Below the pieces are notes generated by a model. The model was not told the DNA's origin and made no database searches. It worked only from the letters and a program-made list of their open reading frames with translations. Shown here one piece after another: positions 49,194 through 59,135 of a stretch of DNA of 64,000 bases (position 1 is the stretch's first letter; the number at the start of each line of letters is the position of its first letter). The DNA lies in the NCBI GenBank assembly GCA_016715325.1, contig JADKAL010000014.1:682001-746000 (forward strand), written 5' to 3'. This DNA comes from Methylococcaceae bacterium. GTDB lineage: Bacteria > Pseudomonadota > Gammaproteobacteria > Methylococcales > Methylomonadaceae. A program made the translations under genes and the position numbers.

Positions 49194-49571
49194 TTACTCG
49201 TCTTTTAATAAATCATCACAATTTTTAAGGCATTCATTGCAGATAAAAACCTTATTTATTTCAGATTCGATCATTCTCTTAACATCATTGATTGATTTGC
49301 CGCAAAAAGAACAACTCAGATCTTTCTTATTTGCATTCTTTGCTTTAAGGTTATTCAATGCGTTTTCTTCAATTTCTTGAATTCGTTTTCTAGTTACATA
49401 AAATTGATGACCAAGATCATCAAAATTGCTATCTTCTTTTAAGAAATCAATTCCAAACCTTGAGCGTAAAGTTTTAGCTTCTCTGGCTGTTAAATTAATT
49501 AAGACATCTTTTACGCTCTTCTTCAAGTCAGTCAATTCTCCTGGAGTAAATTGATCGTTGTCATCGCTCAT
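49194..49571 (-). CDS. Sigma70 region 4-like HTH fused to ClpX-type zinc finger
   Basis: The 125-residue protein joins two familiar domains in an unusual way. Residues 20-77 follow RpoD region 4: VLINLTAREAKTLRSRFGID, then FDDLGHQFYVTRKRIQEIEE and a NALNNL end, matching the -35 and beta-flap binding helix-turn-helix. Residues 86-122 follow the ClpX N-terminal zinc finger: SCSFCGKSINDVKRMI and VFICNECLKNC, with Cys87, Cys90, Cys111 and Cys114 as ligands. There is no sigma region 2 and no AAA+ domain. It could bind RNA polymerase or promoter DNA and connect to Clp-type adaptors; this is inference. It lies between fadB and fadE on the same strand and is visibly AT-richer than both. Confidence 0.75.
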   Translation of the reverse strand: MSDDNDQFTPGELTDLKKSVKDVLINLTAREAKTLRSRFGIDFLKEDSNFDDLGHQFYVTRKRIQEIEENALNNLKAKNANKKDLSCSFCGKSINDVKRMIESEINKVFICNECLKNCDDLLKDE

Positions 49572-49628
49572 AAAAATTTAATTGTTGGGTTTAAATTGGT
49601 ATTGCCTGCGATTTTTAATACGTGATTT

Positions 49629-51947
49629 TTAATTCCGTAATGGCTTCCCGGTCTTCAGCATATGATCCAATCGTGCCAATGTACCCGGCAGTTTAACCAG
49701 CGCAAGAAAGGCTTCCAATTCCAGCGACAAGAAGTCGTCTTCTGAAAGTGGCGCAGTGAAATCGCTATCGCCGCCGCTTAACACATGGGCAAGTTGACCG
49801 GAAACGACCACATCGTAGTCTGTGGCTTTCCCTATTAGGTGAAAGGCTTTGATACCCATGTTCATCAATATATTCGCCGTTTTACCCGGCAATGGATAGA
49901 GATAAGGTTTAGGCGGTGCGTAATCTTTAGCTAAAGCCAAGGCTTTGGTTTTGGCATCAGCTAAGAGCCGGTCTTTATTCATGGTGATGCTGTCGTTTGC
50001 ACCGAGATACAGTAGTTCTTTGGCATCGAAAGCCGATTTCGACACGCTTGCCAAACCGATGGTTTGGAAGGCTTTAACTACCGGCGGTATCGGCCCGCCG
50101 GGGCGCTTCAATTGCAGGCAGCGGCGTAGGTATTCTTTACAGCCGCCCCAGCCGGGTATCAAGCCGACACCGACTTCCACCAAGCCCATGTAAAGTTCGG
50201 CATGGGCTTGCACGGCATCGCAATGCAGCAAGATTTCGCAACCACCACCCAACGCGAGGCCGGAAGGCGCTGCTACTACTGGAAAAGGAGCGTATTTCAG
50301 CCCCTGATAAGTTTGTTGGCCTGTCTTTATAAGCTGTTCCACCATCGCCCAATCGCTTTCATGAATAGCTTTCATCAACAAGCCAAGGTTAGCGCCAGCG
50401 GAGAAGTTTTCGCCATCGTTATGGATAACCAAGGCTTTGAATTCCTTACTTACCTTGTCAATGCTTTGGTTAATCATCGCCATGGAATCCATGTCCAGCG
50501 TATTCATTTTGCTGTGGAATTCAAGGCAAGCCACGTCGTCACCGATGTCCCATAGGCTAGCAGAACCATTTATAAGTAATGGTTTTGTTTGCTGTTTAAT
50601 GTCTGACAACAGCAAGACACCTTCTGCCCGTTGAACAGGATGGTAAACTCCATTCAGGTCGGCAAACGCTAGTCGACCTGTCACCGTAGAATACAGGCTT
50701 AGATTTTTAGCTAATAACGGTGGGATAGGGCGGTTGTCAGATTTCAATTTCTCGACAAACCAACGCACGCCGATCTGGTCAAGTAACTCGAACGGGCCGA
50801 ATTTCCAGTTGTAGCCGTCGCGCATAGCGGCATCGATACCGGTTATATCGCCGGAAATTTCAGGAACTAAACTGGCGGCGTAACATAGGGTATGTGAAAG
50901 TACCCGCCACGTATATTGGGCGATGGGGTTGGGATGCGAAAGCAATTCTTGAAGCCCCGCTTTTTGGGCATCTTTAAGCACTGATAAATCAGCTTTCTCA
51001 CTTTTTGCATAATCACCGGTTACAAGATTGATCGATTCCTTGATTCGTGCGCCGCCATCTAACTTATTCAAACGATAGAATCCGCCTTTACCTTTCCTGC
51101 CCGTATAACCTTCGCTAATCATCTTCTGCACAATTTCGGGCAAGCGATTAACTTCATGGAAAGCATCTTGTGGGGGCAGTGCGAGTTTCATGCCTTTCAA
51201 AATTGGCGGAATCAAATCCAGACCGACCAAATCCAGCAAACCGAATATGCCGGTTTTGGGGATTCCAAACGGTGCAGACATGACGGCATCGGCGTGTTCG
51301 ATGGAAATGCCATGTTCTATTGCATCCAATAAACCGTATAGCAGCCAGTAAATGCCGATCCGGTTACCGATAAAGCCGGGGGTGTCTTTACACGTTACGC
51401 AATTTTTACCCAGTTTACTATCGGCAAACTGTTTGACGGCTTCGACAAGTGCGGAATCCGTTGCTGTGCTGGAAACTAGCTCCAACAGGCGCATGTAGCG
51501 GGGCGGATTGAAAAAATGGGTAATCATAAAGCGCCGCTTGAAGCTGTCCGGCATATCCTTGACCAATAAAGCTAAAGGCAGAGTGGAGGTATTCGAAGAA
51601 ATCAGGCAGTCTTGTTTACAAACCACGTTCAGCTTTTGGTACAGAGATTGTTTTATTTGCGGATTTTCGATAACGGCTTCGATCACCCAATCGGCATCGG
51701 TTAGCCAGTTTAGGTTGTCTTCAATGTTACCACTCGTAATCAGACGAGCGCTTTTTTTATCCATAATCGCTGCCGGTTCGCTGTCCAGCAATTTTTTGAC
51801 CGCAGTCTCGGCGATAACGTTACGGTTGGCGGCATCCTTGGGAACGATGTCGAGTAAAAAAACCGGAATACCCGCATTGGTGATATGGGCTGCAATACTA
51901 GCGCCCATTACGCCTGCGCCGATAACCCCCACTTTTTGGATGTTCAT
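49629..51947 (-). CDS. fadB: 3-hydroxyacyl-CoA dehydrogenase/enoyl-CoA hydratase (FadB/FadN-like)
   Basis: A bifunctional beta-oxidation enzyme of 772 residues. The dehydrogenase half comes first: NAD site VGVIGAGVMGASIAAHI, SSNTSTLPL, and RRFMITHFFNPPRYMRL with the catalytic His. The hydratase half comes last: SAGANLGLLMK, LALGGGCEILLHCDAV with one catalytic Glu, and GLVEVGVGLIPGWGG with the other. This order is the reverse of E. coli FadB (hydratase first) and matches Bacillus FadN. The start is the ATG at 51945-51947, which makes the protein begin MNIQKVGVIGAG and overlaps the thiolase stop (TAATG); an in-frame extension to 51995 would overlap the thiolase gene and is rejected. Confidence 0.9.
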   Translation of the reverse strand: MNIQKVGVIGAGVMGASIAAHITNAGIPVFLLDIVPKDAANRNVIAETAVKKLLDSEPAAIMDKKSARLITSGNIEDNLNWLTDADWVIEAVIENPQIKQSLYQKLNVVCKQDCLISSNTSTLPLALLVKDMPDSFKRRFMITHFFNPPRYMRLLELVSSTATDSALVEAVKQFADSKLGKNCVTCKDTPGFIGNRIGIYWLLYGLLDAIEHGISIEHADAVMSAPFGIPKTGIFGLLDLVGLDLIPPILKGMKLALPPQDAFHEVNRLPEIVQKMISEGYTGRKGKGGFYRLNKLDGGARIKESINLVTGDYAKSEKADLSVLKDAQKAGLQELLSHPNPIAQYTWRVLSHTLCYAASLVPEISGDITGIDAAMRDGYNWKFGPFELLDQIGVRWFVEKLKSDNRPIPPLLAKNLSLYSTVTGRLAFADLNGVYHPVQRAEGVLLLSDIKQQTKPLLINGSASLWDIGDDVACLEFHSKMNTLDMDSMAMINQSIDKVSKEFKALVIHNDGENFSAGANLGLLMKAIHESDWAMVEQLIKTGQQTYQGLKYAPFPVVAAPSGLALGGGCEILLHCDAVQAHAELYMGLVEVGVGLIPGWGGCKEYLRRCLQLKRPGGPIPPVVKAFQTIGLASVSKSAFDAKELLYLGANDSITMNKDRLLADAKTKALALAKDYAPPKPYLYPLPGKTANILMNMGIKAFHLIGKATDYDVVVSGQLAHVLSGGDSDFTAPLSEDDFLSLELEAFLALVKLPGTLARLDHMLKTGKPLRN

Positions 51948-53083
51948 TAGATTGCCTCCAGAATAGTGGCTATTCCCTGACCTCCGCCGATACACTGTGT
52001 CGCTAACGCATAACGTTTGTTTTCTCGCTGCAATAGGTTGGCGGCTTTACCGGTGATCCGTGCGCCGGTTGCGCCTAAGGGATGGCCTAATGCTATGGCG
52101 CCGCCGTCCAAGTTGAGTTTTTCCGGCGGGATTTTTAGCTCACTAAGTACCGCTATTGATTGTGCGGCAAAGGCTTCATTCAACTCGACGATGTCGATTT
52201 TCTCTAGGGATAATCCAGCACGCGCTAAAGCCTTATGCGTCGAGGCCACGGGTCCGATACCCATGATTTCCGGTGCACACCCGGATACGGCTTGGGAAAG
52301 GATTCTCGCCAATTTAGGCAATCTGTGCGTATCTGCATAGTCCTCGCTACAGATCAGCACGGCGGCAGCACCGTCGGTTAAAGGCGAAGACGTGCCTGCG
52401 GTCACTGTTCCTGTTGCTTGAAATGCTGGATTCAGCCCGGCGAGCCCCTCCGGGGTGGAATCGGGACGAAGACAGCCGTCTTTGTCTATAAGGCCGTATT
52501 TGCTGATAATCGGAATGATTTCGTCGTCGAAATAACCGTTCTGTTGAGCGGCATACGCTTTCTTTTGACTTTCCAAGGCAAACGCTTCTTGGTCTTTACG
52601 GTCGATTTGGTATTGACGGGCGAGATTTTCCGCCGTATCGCCCATACCGATATAAGCCTGAGGAAAGCGTTCGTAGAGTGCCGGGTTGGGCATATTATTG
52701 TAGCCGCCCATCGGAATGCGGCTCATCGACTCAAGGCCCGCGCAGATAAAAACCTCGCCCGCATTCATTTGGATAGCACCTGCCGCAATGTGGATGGCTT
52801 GCATGGACGAGCCGCAAAAGCGATTCAGGGTCATACCGGCTATGGTATTGGGTAGACCGGCTAAAAAAACGACTAACCGGGCGACATTAAGTCCTTGTTC
52901 GCCTTCAGGAAAAGCGCAACCCAGGATAAGGTCTTCGATATCGTCGGGATTGACCTTTGATTTATCGACCAAACCTTTAACCACTTGAGCGGCAAGGTCG
53001 TCAGGTCTTACTTTTGCTAAGGCGCCTTTTTGGGCTGGCGTGAAGGGAGAACGGCAATATCCGGCAATAACAACGTTTTTCAT
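51947..53083 (-). CDS. fadA: Acetyl-CoA acyltransferase (thiolase), beta-oxidation
   Basis: Thiolase cleaves 3-ketoacyl-CoA in the last step of beta-oxidation. The 378-residue protein has the nucleophile Cys in LNRFCGSSMQAIHIAAGAI, the VELNEAFAAQ block, the active-site His in GGAIALGHPLGATGAR and the second Cys in LATQCIGGGQGIA. Its stop overlaps the FadB-like start by one base, so the two subunits are made together. It is the first gene of the fad group, 109 bases downstream of the acyltransferase-hydrolase gene. Confidence 0.92.
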   Translation of the reverse strand: MKNVVIAGYCRSPFTPAQKGALAKVRPDDLAAQVVKGLVDKSKVNPDDIEDLILGCAFPEGEQGLNVARLVVFLAGLPNTIAGMTLNRFCGSSMQAIHIAAGAIQMNAGEVFICAGLESMSRIPMGGYNNMPNPALYERFPQAYIGMGDTAENLARQYQIDRKDQEAFALESQKKAYAAQQNGYFDDEIIPIISKYGLIDKDGCLRPDSTPEGLAGLNPAFQATGTVTAGTSSPLTDGAAAVLICSEDYADTHRLPKLARILSQAVSGCAPEIMGIGPVASTHKALARAGLSLEKIDIVELNEAFAAQSIAVLSELKIPPEKLNLDGGAIALGHPLGATGARITGKAANLLQRENKRYALATQCIGGGQGIATILEAI

Positions 53084-53192
53084 TATAATGACTCCTGTTA
53101 CAGCTCATACTACTTTGTCCATCGGAATTGTGCTGTTAGATGACGGCTATCTCATCGGTGAATAGCGCCATCTAATGATGTTTAAGACCGGA

Positions 53193-55505
53193 TTATTTTG
53201 CATTCGTTTCATCGATGCATTCTTTCATAAACTCATCGATGCTTTCCCACGTACCGCCGATATTCTCATGCAAAATGCCGTGCCGGTTCGATGAAATCAT
53301 TTTGAGTGTGTTATTTTTTCCGCCCAATTTGTTCATGACTTCTTGCGCGCTTCTAAACGAGACGATGGGGTCGTTATCGCCCTGGACGACTTGTACGGGT
53401 GCAGTGCAAAGCGGTAGAAAATCGTTCATCGAATCGATCAATAATCTTAATTGATACAAGCACTTAACCGGAACATGGCGATAGTTGATGGTTGGGTGTT
53501 CGGTCGGGTTTTCGATAAACGGTTTTACGCCTTCGAAAGAAGAAATCCAGTCCACCAGCTTGTTCGTGCCGTGAAGCAAGGGAACCAGCATGAAAGCGGG
53601 GTTGATAAATTTTATCGGTACCGCCACGGCACTAATGCCGATGATCTCAGGATAATGATCGGCGGCTAACTTTAGCGCCAATGCACCGCCGGTTGAAAAT
53701 CCCGTCACGAAAATCCGGTTGCAATGCGTTTTAATCATTTTGAAGCCTCTGACGACCGATTGATACCAATCCTGCCATGATTGATTTTGCAAGGCGTAAG
53801 GCGATGAACCATGACCTTTCAACCGTATACCGAGGACGGTATAACCTTGTTTAACAAGATAATCGCCGTAATTTCTGACTTCTGCCGGGTTGGCGAGAAG
53901 TCCGTGAACCAATAGCACACCGATTCCGTTTCCATCGGTCGGTTGGAGAAAAAAGGGCGAGGGATCTTCCGATGCGGTTTCGTGCCGGTTAATGTCGTCA
54001 TAGATCGGTTTATTGTAAGCGTGGGTTTCCCACATCAAATCGCGGCATTCGTCTTCAAAATGCCAAGCGGCGAGTTCACGTTGATCGATGTCGTCGCATT
54101 CGTTTAACGCTTTAATGAGCGTATCGCGCACCACGCCAATCGGTTTCGCTTCATTATCGTAAACCGAAATGATATTTTCCAAGCGTATGCTATCGAAATC
54201 ATGGTCTTCGAGCAGTTTGGGCAGCAAATGATAACGGGTTTTATATTCGGCGAGCAGCCCGCAGTTTTTGGCTTCGGCAATAAAGCTTTCAAACCGGGAG
54301 TTGGTGCCGCTTATTAATTCACTATAATCGACCGGATTAAGCAAACTTCTGTGTAAGTTTATATGGCTATTGTTTTGTAAATGCTTGACTGCAATATACA
54401 GCGCCGTAAAGAACCGTTGACGCTCAATTTGAAGTTGACCTTGTTTAATCAAGTACATGATTAATGTCGAGGCTAAATGGCTTAAATTGATGGTGACATT
54501 GAGGTAAATTTCCTCCATGTACTGATCGCGCGTTGCATTCGCAGCTTCTTTGAAATAGTAACCCAGAAGTTTTTGCTGCCAGTTAAGCGGGTTTGCTTGC
54601 AGATTGAAAATATCGTCTACTGATTTTATCTCGGCAATGACTTCCTTTAAGAGATATTGACTGCCGAAAGACTTATGCTCGAAAGGCTCGATAGGCCTAC
54701 CCAAGCGAATATCCATATCGGTATTTTTGAGAACAATGTTACCTTCGATTAAGAGTTCTTCGGTTTGCCGTAAACTTAGGCTGTCGGTAAAAAAATCGAC
54801 CGCTTTTAAAAGCAGGTTTTCCGAAGTTCGGATTGGATAAAACGTAATATTTGCCGGAACGATACGGGTGCTTTTCAGGGCCGAAGTGAGTAACTGGTCG
54901 AGACTGTCCAGCTTGAGTTGGTCCTTCCACCAGACCAATTTATCATGGTCTTTTTCATTGTAGGCGCGCCGGATGATCATCTTTACGGCTTCAACGCCTT
55001 GTGCAAGGACGGCCGATCCTGTGTGTTGCTTTCGCCGCAGTCCGGTCATCCGGGAATAAATACCGTAATTGCCTTTATCGTCGATAACACGGTGATCTTT
55101 AATCATGCTTCCTTCAGGGAAGATGATGACTTTTCGTCCTCGTAGAATTTGTGTCGTTAATAAGGGGAAGAGGCGGTCGTGATCGTGGGGGAAAACACCG
55201 ACACGTTGTAAATACCTTGCCAATACGGTGTCTTGCTGGAAGAATTCGCCTGAAGCGATGGCGCAACTGTAAGCGCCGGTTTGTTCGTAAATGAGGAACT
55301 GAGGAATAAAAGTTTCGAATCGAGAAAAATGGTTGAATAAAAAAATATCGCCTTGTAGAACATTTGCTTCGGCGTGAAGTTTTAATTTCACGCTGAGTAC
55401 TTTTCTAACGGTATCGAAGACCCGGACCGAGCGGTTATAAAGCGTTTTATCGATATCGCTCCAATTGTCCGGGTAAGATCGAGCCGAAGCCTTAATGCTA
55501 CTCAT
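53193..55505 (-). CDS. Fusion of glycerolipid acyltransferase and alpha/beta serine hydrolase
   Basis: A 770-residue two-part protein. Residues about 50-300 resemble PlsB/PlsC acyltransferases: NHFSRFET (His59-x4-Glu64) and VIIFPEGSMIKD (Glu131). A helical linker follows (about 300-515). Residues about 525-770 are an alpha/beta hydrolase of the monoacylglycerol lipase/carboxylesterase type: LLVHGLL oxyanion region, nucleophile Ser604 in GFSTGG, Asp712 in GDNDPIV and His742 in NRHGIL, a complete triad. One protein could thus both deacylate and reacylate a lipid, which is inference. It overlaps the mlaA gene upstream by 8 bases, so both are translated together. There is no signal peptide. Confidence 0.8.
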   Translation of the reverse strand: MSSIKASARSYPDNWSDIDKTLYNRSVRVFDTVRKVLSVKLKLHAEANVLQGDIFLFNHFSRFETFIPQFLIYEQTGAYSCAIASGEFFQQDTVLARYLQRVGVFPHDHDRLFPLLTTQILRGRKVIIFPEGSMIKDHRVIDDKGNYGIYSRMTGLRRKQHTGSAVLAQGVEAVKMIIRRAYNEKDHDKLVWWKDQLKLDSLDQLLTSALKSTRIVPANITFYPIRTSENLLLKAVDFFTDSLSLRQTEELLIEGNIVLKNTDMDIRLGRPIEPFEHKSFGSQYLLKEVIAEIKSVDDIFNLQANPLNWQQKLLGYYFKEAANATRDQYMEEIYLNVTINLSHLASTLIMYLIKQGQLQIERQRFFTALYIAVKHLQNNSHINLHRSLLNPVDYSELISGTNSRFESFIAEAKNCGLLAEYKTRYHLLPKLLEDHDFDSIRLENIISVYDNEAKPIGVVRDTLIKALNECDDIDQRELAAWHFEDECRDLMWETHAYNKPIYDDINRHETASEDPSPFFLQPTDGNGIGVLLVHGLLANPAEVRNYGDYLVKQGYTVLGIRLKGHGSSPYALQNQSWQDWYQSVVRGFKMIKTHCNRIFVTGFSTGGALALKLAADHYPEIIGISAVAVPIKFINPAFMLVPLLHGTNKLVDWISSFEGVKPFIENPTEHPTINYRHVPVKCLYQLRLLIDSMNDFLPLCTAPVQVVQGDNDPIVSFRSAQEVMNKLGGKNNTLKMISSNRHGILHENIGGTWESIDEFMKECIDETNAK

Positions 55506-56469
55506 CGGGTGCGGTTAAATCTAAAAGATGCCTGGAGTTGTCAATCACAGGCACATCCGGAGCCGTTTCCGCCGGGGGCATCTTTGTCGAATTGTCGATA
55601 ATCTGAACGCCATTTGTATCTTTCCCGGCAAAAGGGTTGGGAATCGGTTTAACGATCGAATTATTTTGTGCGGGTGCCGATGTCAAGCCTGACGTTGCGC
55701 TTGAATCCGCTGAATCTTCAGCAAGCGGATCGCCGCTGTCTTCGGGCGGATTGCCGTCGTAAACCAGATATTCGCGTCTTTGGAGGTAAGCGTTTTTAAT
55801 AAAGTCGTATCGGTCGATCGATGCTTCGTTCACGATTTTCTCGGACGACATCAAATCGGAACGCGTATCGGTCACATCCACGCCGGTAGCAGCTGCCGTT
55901 GCTGCATTGGCGGCAAATCCGCCGAAGAACGATACATAAGTCAAAGGATTAAATAGCGCATCGCCGAGCAATCCGAAGGCTTCCCGAGGGGAACTCGCGC
56001 CGATAAACGGCAAAACCATGTAATTTCCCGACGGCACGCCCCAAAAGCCTAACGTTTGACCGAAGTCCTCGTCGTGTTTGGGCAGGTTGATCTCCTTTGC
56101 GACATCGAACACTCCGACGAGACCGGCGGTAGTGTTTATGAGAAAGCGGCTGGCATCCATGCCGCCCTGGGTAAATTTAAATTGTAAAAAATCATTAATG
56201 GTTACACCGATGTCGTTTATATTACTAAAAACATTGGTAATACTTTCATCCACCGGATTCGGGACGGCATTTTGATAGCCCTTTGCTAACGGCTTCAGTA
56301 TGGTATCGTCGAAATCTTGATTGAATTCATGAACATCCCGATTCCAACCTTCCCAAGGATCGATGTGAGGTTCGGTTGCGGGCGTTGTAGAACAACCTGA
56401 TAACGCGCTTGAGATAATAAATGCACCTAACATGCGTTGTGTACAGGGGTGTGGTGTGTGGATTTTCAT
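55498..56469 (-). CDS. mlaA: Outer-membrane lipid asymmetry lipoprotein MlaA (VacJ)
   Basis: MlaA removes phospholipids from the outer leaflet of the outer membrane and passes them to MlaC. The 323-residue protein has a lipoprotein signal (AFIISSALSGC, lipobox LSGC) and the family motifs PWEGWNRDVHEFNQDFDD, GFWGVPSGNYMVLPFIGASS and RYDFIKNAYLQRREYLVYDG. The C-terminal extension of about 90 residues is low-complexity, rich in Asp, Pro and Ser. The mlaBCDEF genes are not in the window; instead it is coupled to the acyltransferase-hydrolase gene. Confidence 0.92.
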   Translation of the reverse strand: MKIHTPHPCTQRMLGAFIISSALSGCSTTPATEPHIDPWEGWNRDVHEFNQDFDDTILKPLAKGYQNAVPNPVDESITNVFSNINDIGVTINDFLQFKFTQGGMDASRFLINTTAGLVGVFDVAKEINLPKHDEDFGQTLGFWGVPSGNYMVLPFIGASSPREAFGLLGDALFNPLTYVSFFGGFAANAATAAATGVDVTDTRSDLMSSEKIVNEASIDRYDFIKNAYLQRREYLVYDGNPPEDSGDPLAEDSADSSATSGLTSAPAQNNSIVKPIPNPFAGKDTNGVQIIDNSTKMPPAETAPDVPVIDNSRHLLDLTAPDE

Positions 56470-56594
56470 GTTCGCTGTTAGTCTGCGTGGGTTAAAAGGT
56501 TGTTATCGGTCTGGAGGCCATAGTCTATTTAAAGTGAAGTATAACCTAAGCTGTTTAGGAGTAAAAAAAGCTTGGCGCTATTTAAAAAAAAATT

Positions 56595-58175
56595 TCAAAC
56601 CGCTTTGTAAAGCAACAGACATTTTTCTATCTCCGCAGTTGATTTTGCTGAGTTCCAGTTCAAAATATTTGCAGCAATCGCGGCGATTTTTGTTAGGTCA
56701 TTCACCGTTAGTTTTGCCAATATCGTCAGCGGTAGCCTGCGTCTGACTAAATCATCGAGATGAACGACCATTTCGTGACGAGTACAAAAAACCAAATCGG
56801 CTAAAATGAAAGGTAATTCCGGTGTTACGCGTTCGATCAATTCTCGGTTCTCCCGACAAAGCTGAAAAATTTGCCCTACGCGTTTGCCGTGCCTTTTAAT
56901 AAGCCAAGCGGCACTTTCGTCGTCTATTCCTAAGGTTTTCGCTTCAAGCATGGATTCATTACTTAACACATTAAAGTCAATGTCCGAAATCCAGGGGAGC
57001 GTAATTCCGAATGTTAGACAAGACCGGTGAATGGACAAACATTCACATACCTTATCTACAATGACGGCGGCATCTTCTCTGGCGGAGGTGAATTTTCCAC
57101 CTAAAGAACGTATTAAGCCATTCGGCATGATTTGTAGCGACCAGTCTCGGCTGATATTCGAAGGATTCTTCAAAAGGCTCTGAGGTAAAACTCTGACACC
57201 GGCAAATTTTCCGATAACATCGTCTTCAGTCCAGCGGGCTGTTGCCAATACATGATTCGCCTCGGTTAATAAGTATCGAACGTCTTCTGACGTGATAGCC
57301 AGATTATCGATATCGCCGTCGTAATTGGTGTCGGTTGTGCCTAACAATGTGCGTCCGTACCAAGGAATCATAAAAAAAACACGACCATCGGCCTTTGCTG
57401 TCAAAAGCAATGCTTGATCGGTCAAGATGCCCGGCATTACTAAATGAATTCCTTTTGATAAACGAAAATCGCGGTTTTCGTTCAGTAGCTTATTCGACCA
57501 GCGTCCGGTAGTATCCACTACCACGGTTGACGCTAGTTTTATCGATTCATTCGTTGTTTTGTCAAAGAGAACGGCGCCATCGATGATTCCGTTTTTTTTC
57601 GTCAATTGAGTGAGTTCGCAGTAATTTATGCAAACGGCTCCGGCCGAGCAGGCGCCGTCAATTAATTCAAGTACAAAACGCGCGTCATCGGTTTGGGCGT
57701 CCAAATAAGAAAAACCGCCCGTTAACGACGAAGCACTAAGGAATGGAAACTGTTCCAGAAATTCGGTTACAGAGTGACGGCGATGTTTTTGAAAAGCCGG
57801 TAGATTTCCCGCCAGATAGTCGTAAAGCGTTAACCCGATTTTTAGCTTGAGCTTACCGATGCGGCTACTTTCATAGACCGGAATTCCAAATCGTAACGAC
57901 CAAACCCGGTGAGGGGCTGCTTTGAGGAGCATCTCCCGTTCGGCTAACGTCTTTTTAACAAGCGTGAAATCGAAGGTTTCGAGATAACGCAATCCGCCAT
58001 GTATCAGTTTCGATGAAGCCGAAGACGTTCCGCTCGCCCAATCGCCTTTATCGATGATGGCGACTTTCAACCCTAGAAGTGCTGCGTCGTAGGCGGTCCA
58101 TGCACCGTAGATACCGCCGCCGCAGATCAGTACATCGAAAGTTTGGTTCTTGAGGCGGTTGAGGTTTCTCTGCAT
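56595..58175 (-). CDS. glpD: FAD-dependent glycerol-3-phosphate dehydrogenase
   Basis: This membrane-associated flavoenzyme oxidises glycerol 3-phosphate to DHAP with transfer to quinone. The 526-residue protein has the FAD site DVLICGGGIYGAWTAYDAAL at its start, GTSSASSKLIHGGLRYLE, FMIPWYGRTLLGTTDTNYDG and the C-terminal FAD contact GLIRSLGGKFTSARED. Length and motif order fit GlpD. No glpK or glpF is adjacent. It lies upstream of mlaA on the same strand after a 125-base gap, so it may be a separate transcript. Confidence 0.9.
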   Translation of the reverse strand: MQRNLNRLKNQTFDVLICGGGIYGAWTAYDAALLGLKVAIIDKGDWASGTSSASSKLIHGGLRYLETFDFTLVKKTLAEREMLLKAAPHRVWSLRFGIPVYESSRIGKLKLKIGLTLYDYLAGNLPAFQKHRRHSVTEFLEQFPFLSASSLTGGFSYLDAQTDDARFVLELIDGACSAGAVCINYCELTQLTKKNGIIDGAVLFDKTTNESIKLASTVVVDTTGRWSNKLLNENRDFRLSKGIHLVMPGILTDQALLLTAKADGRVFFMIPWYGRTLLGTTDTNYDGDIDNLAITSEDVRYLLTEANHVLATARWTEDDVIGKFAGVRVLPQSLLKNPSNISRDWSLQIMPNGLIRSLGGKFTSAREDAAVIVDKVCECLSIHRSCLTFGITLPWISDIDFNVLSNESMLEAKTLGIDDESAAWLIKRHGKRVGQIFQLCRENRELIERVTPELPFILADLVFCTRHEMVVHLDDLVRRRLPLTILAKLTVNDLTKIAAIAANILNWNSAKSTAEIEKCLLLYKAV

Positions 58176-58291
58176 TCGAGTATTTGATGTAGGGTTGGAG
58201 GAAATAAGCTAAGTGCCGGTATCTAAAGACATAAAAATAAAAAATGTGATTCAATTAAAAGTTTTGAAAAGCATATTTAGAATTACACATT

Positions 58292-58320
58292 TTTACAAGA
58301 GATTAAACACGATATGTTAT
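58292..58320 (+). promoter_or_regulatory. Possible sigma70 promoter for adk
   Basis: TTTACA (58292-58297) and TGTTAT (58315-58320) are 17 bases apart, in the 249-base divergent spacer between glpD and adk, about 105 bases before the adk ATG. Good -35 and fair -10 match; prediction only. Confidence 0.4.
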
Positions 58321-58322
58321 AA

Positions 58323-59063
<741 letters not shown>

Positions 59064-59135
59064 TTTTTCTACCTAAGTTTTAGGTTGAAATGTTCATTTA
59101 GCGTATTCAGTTTTAATAATCAGAAGTGAGAATCA

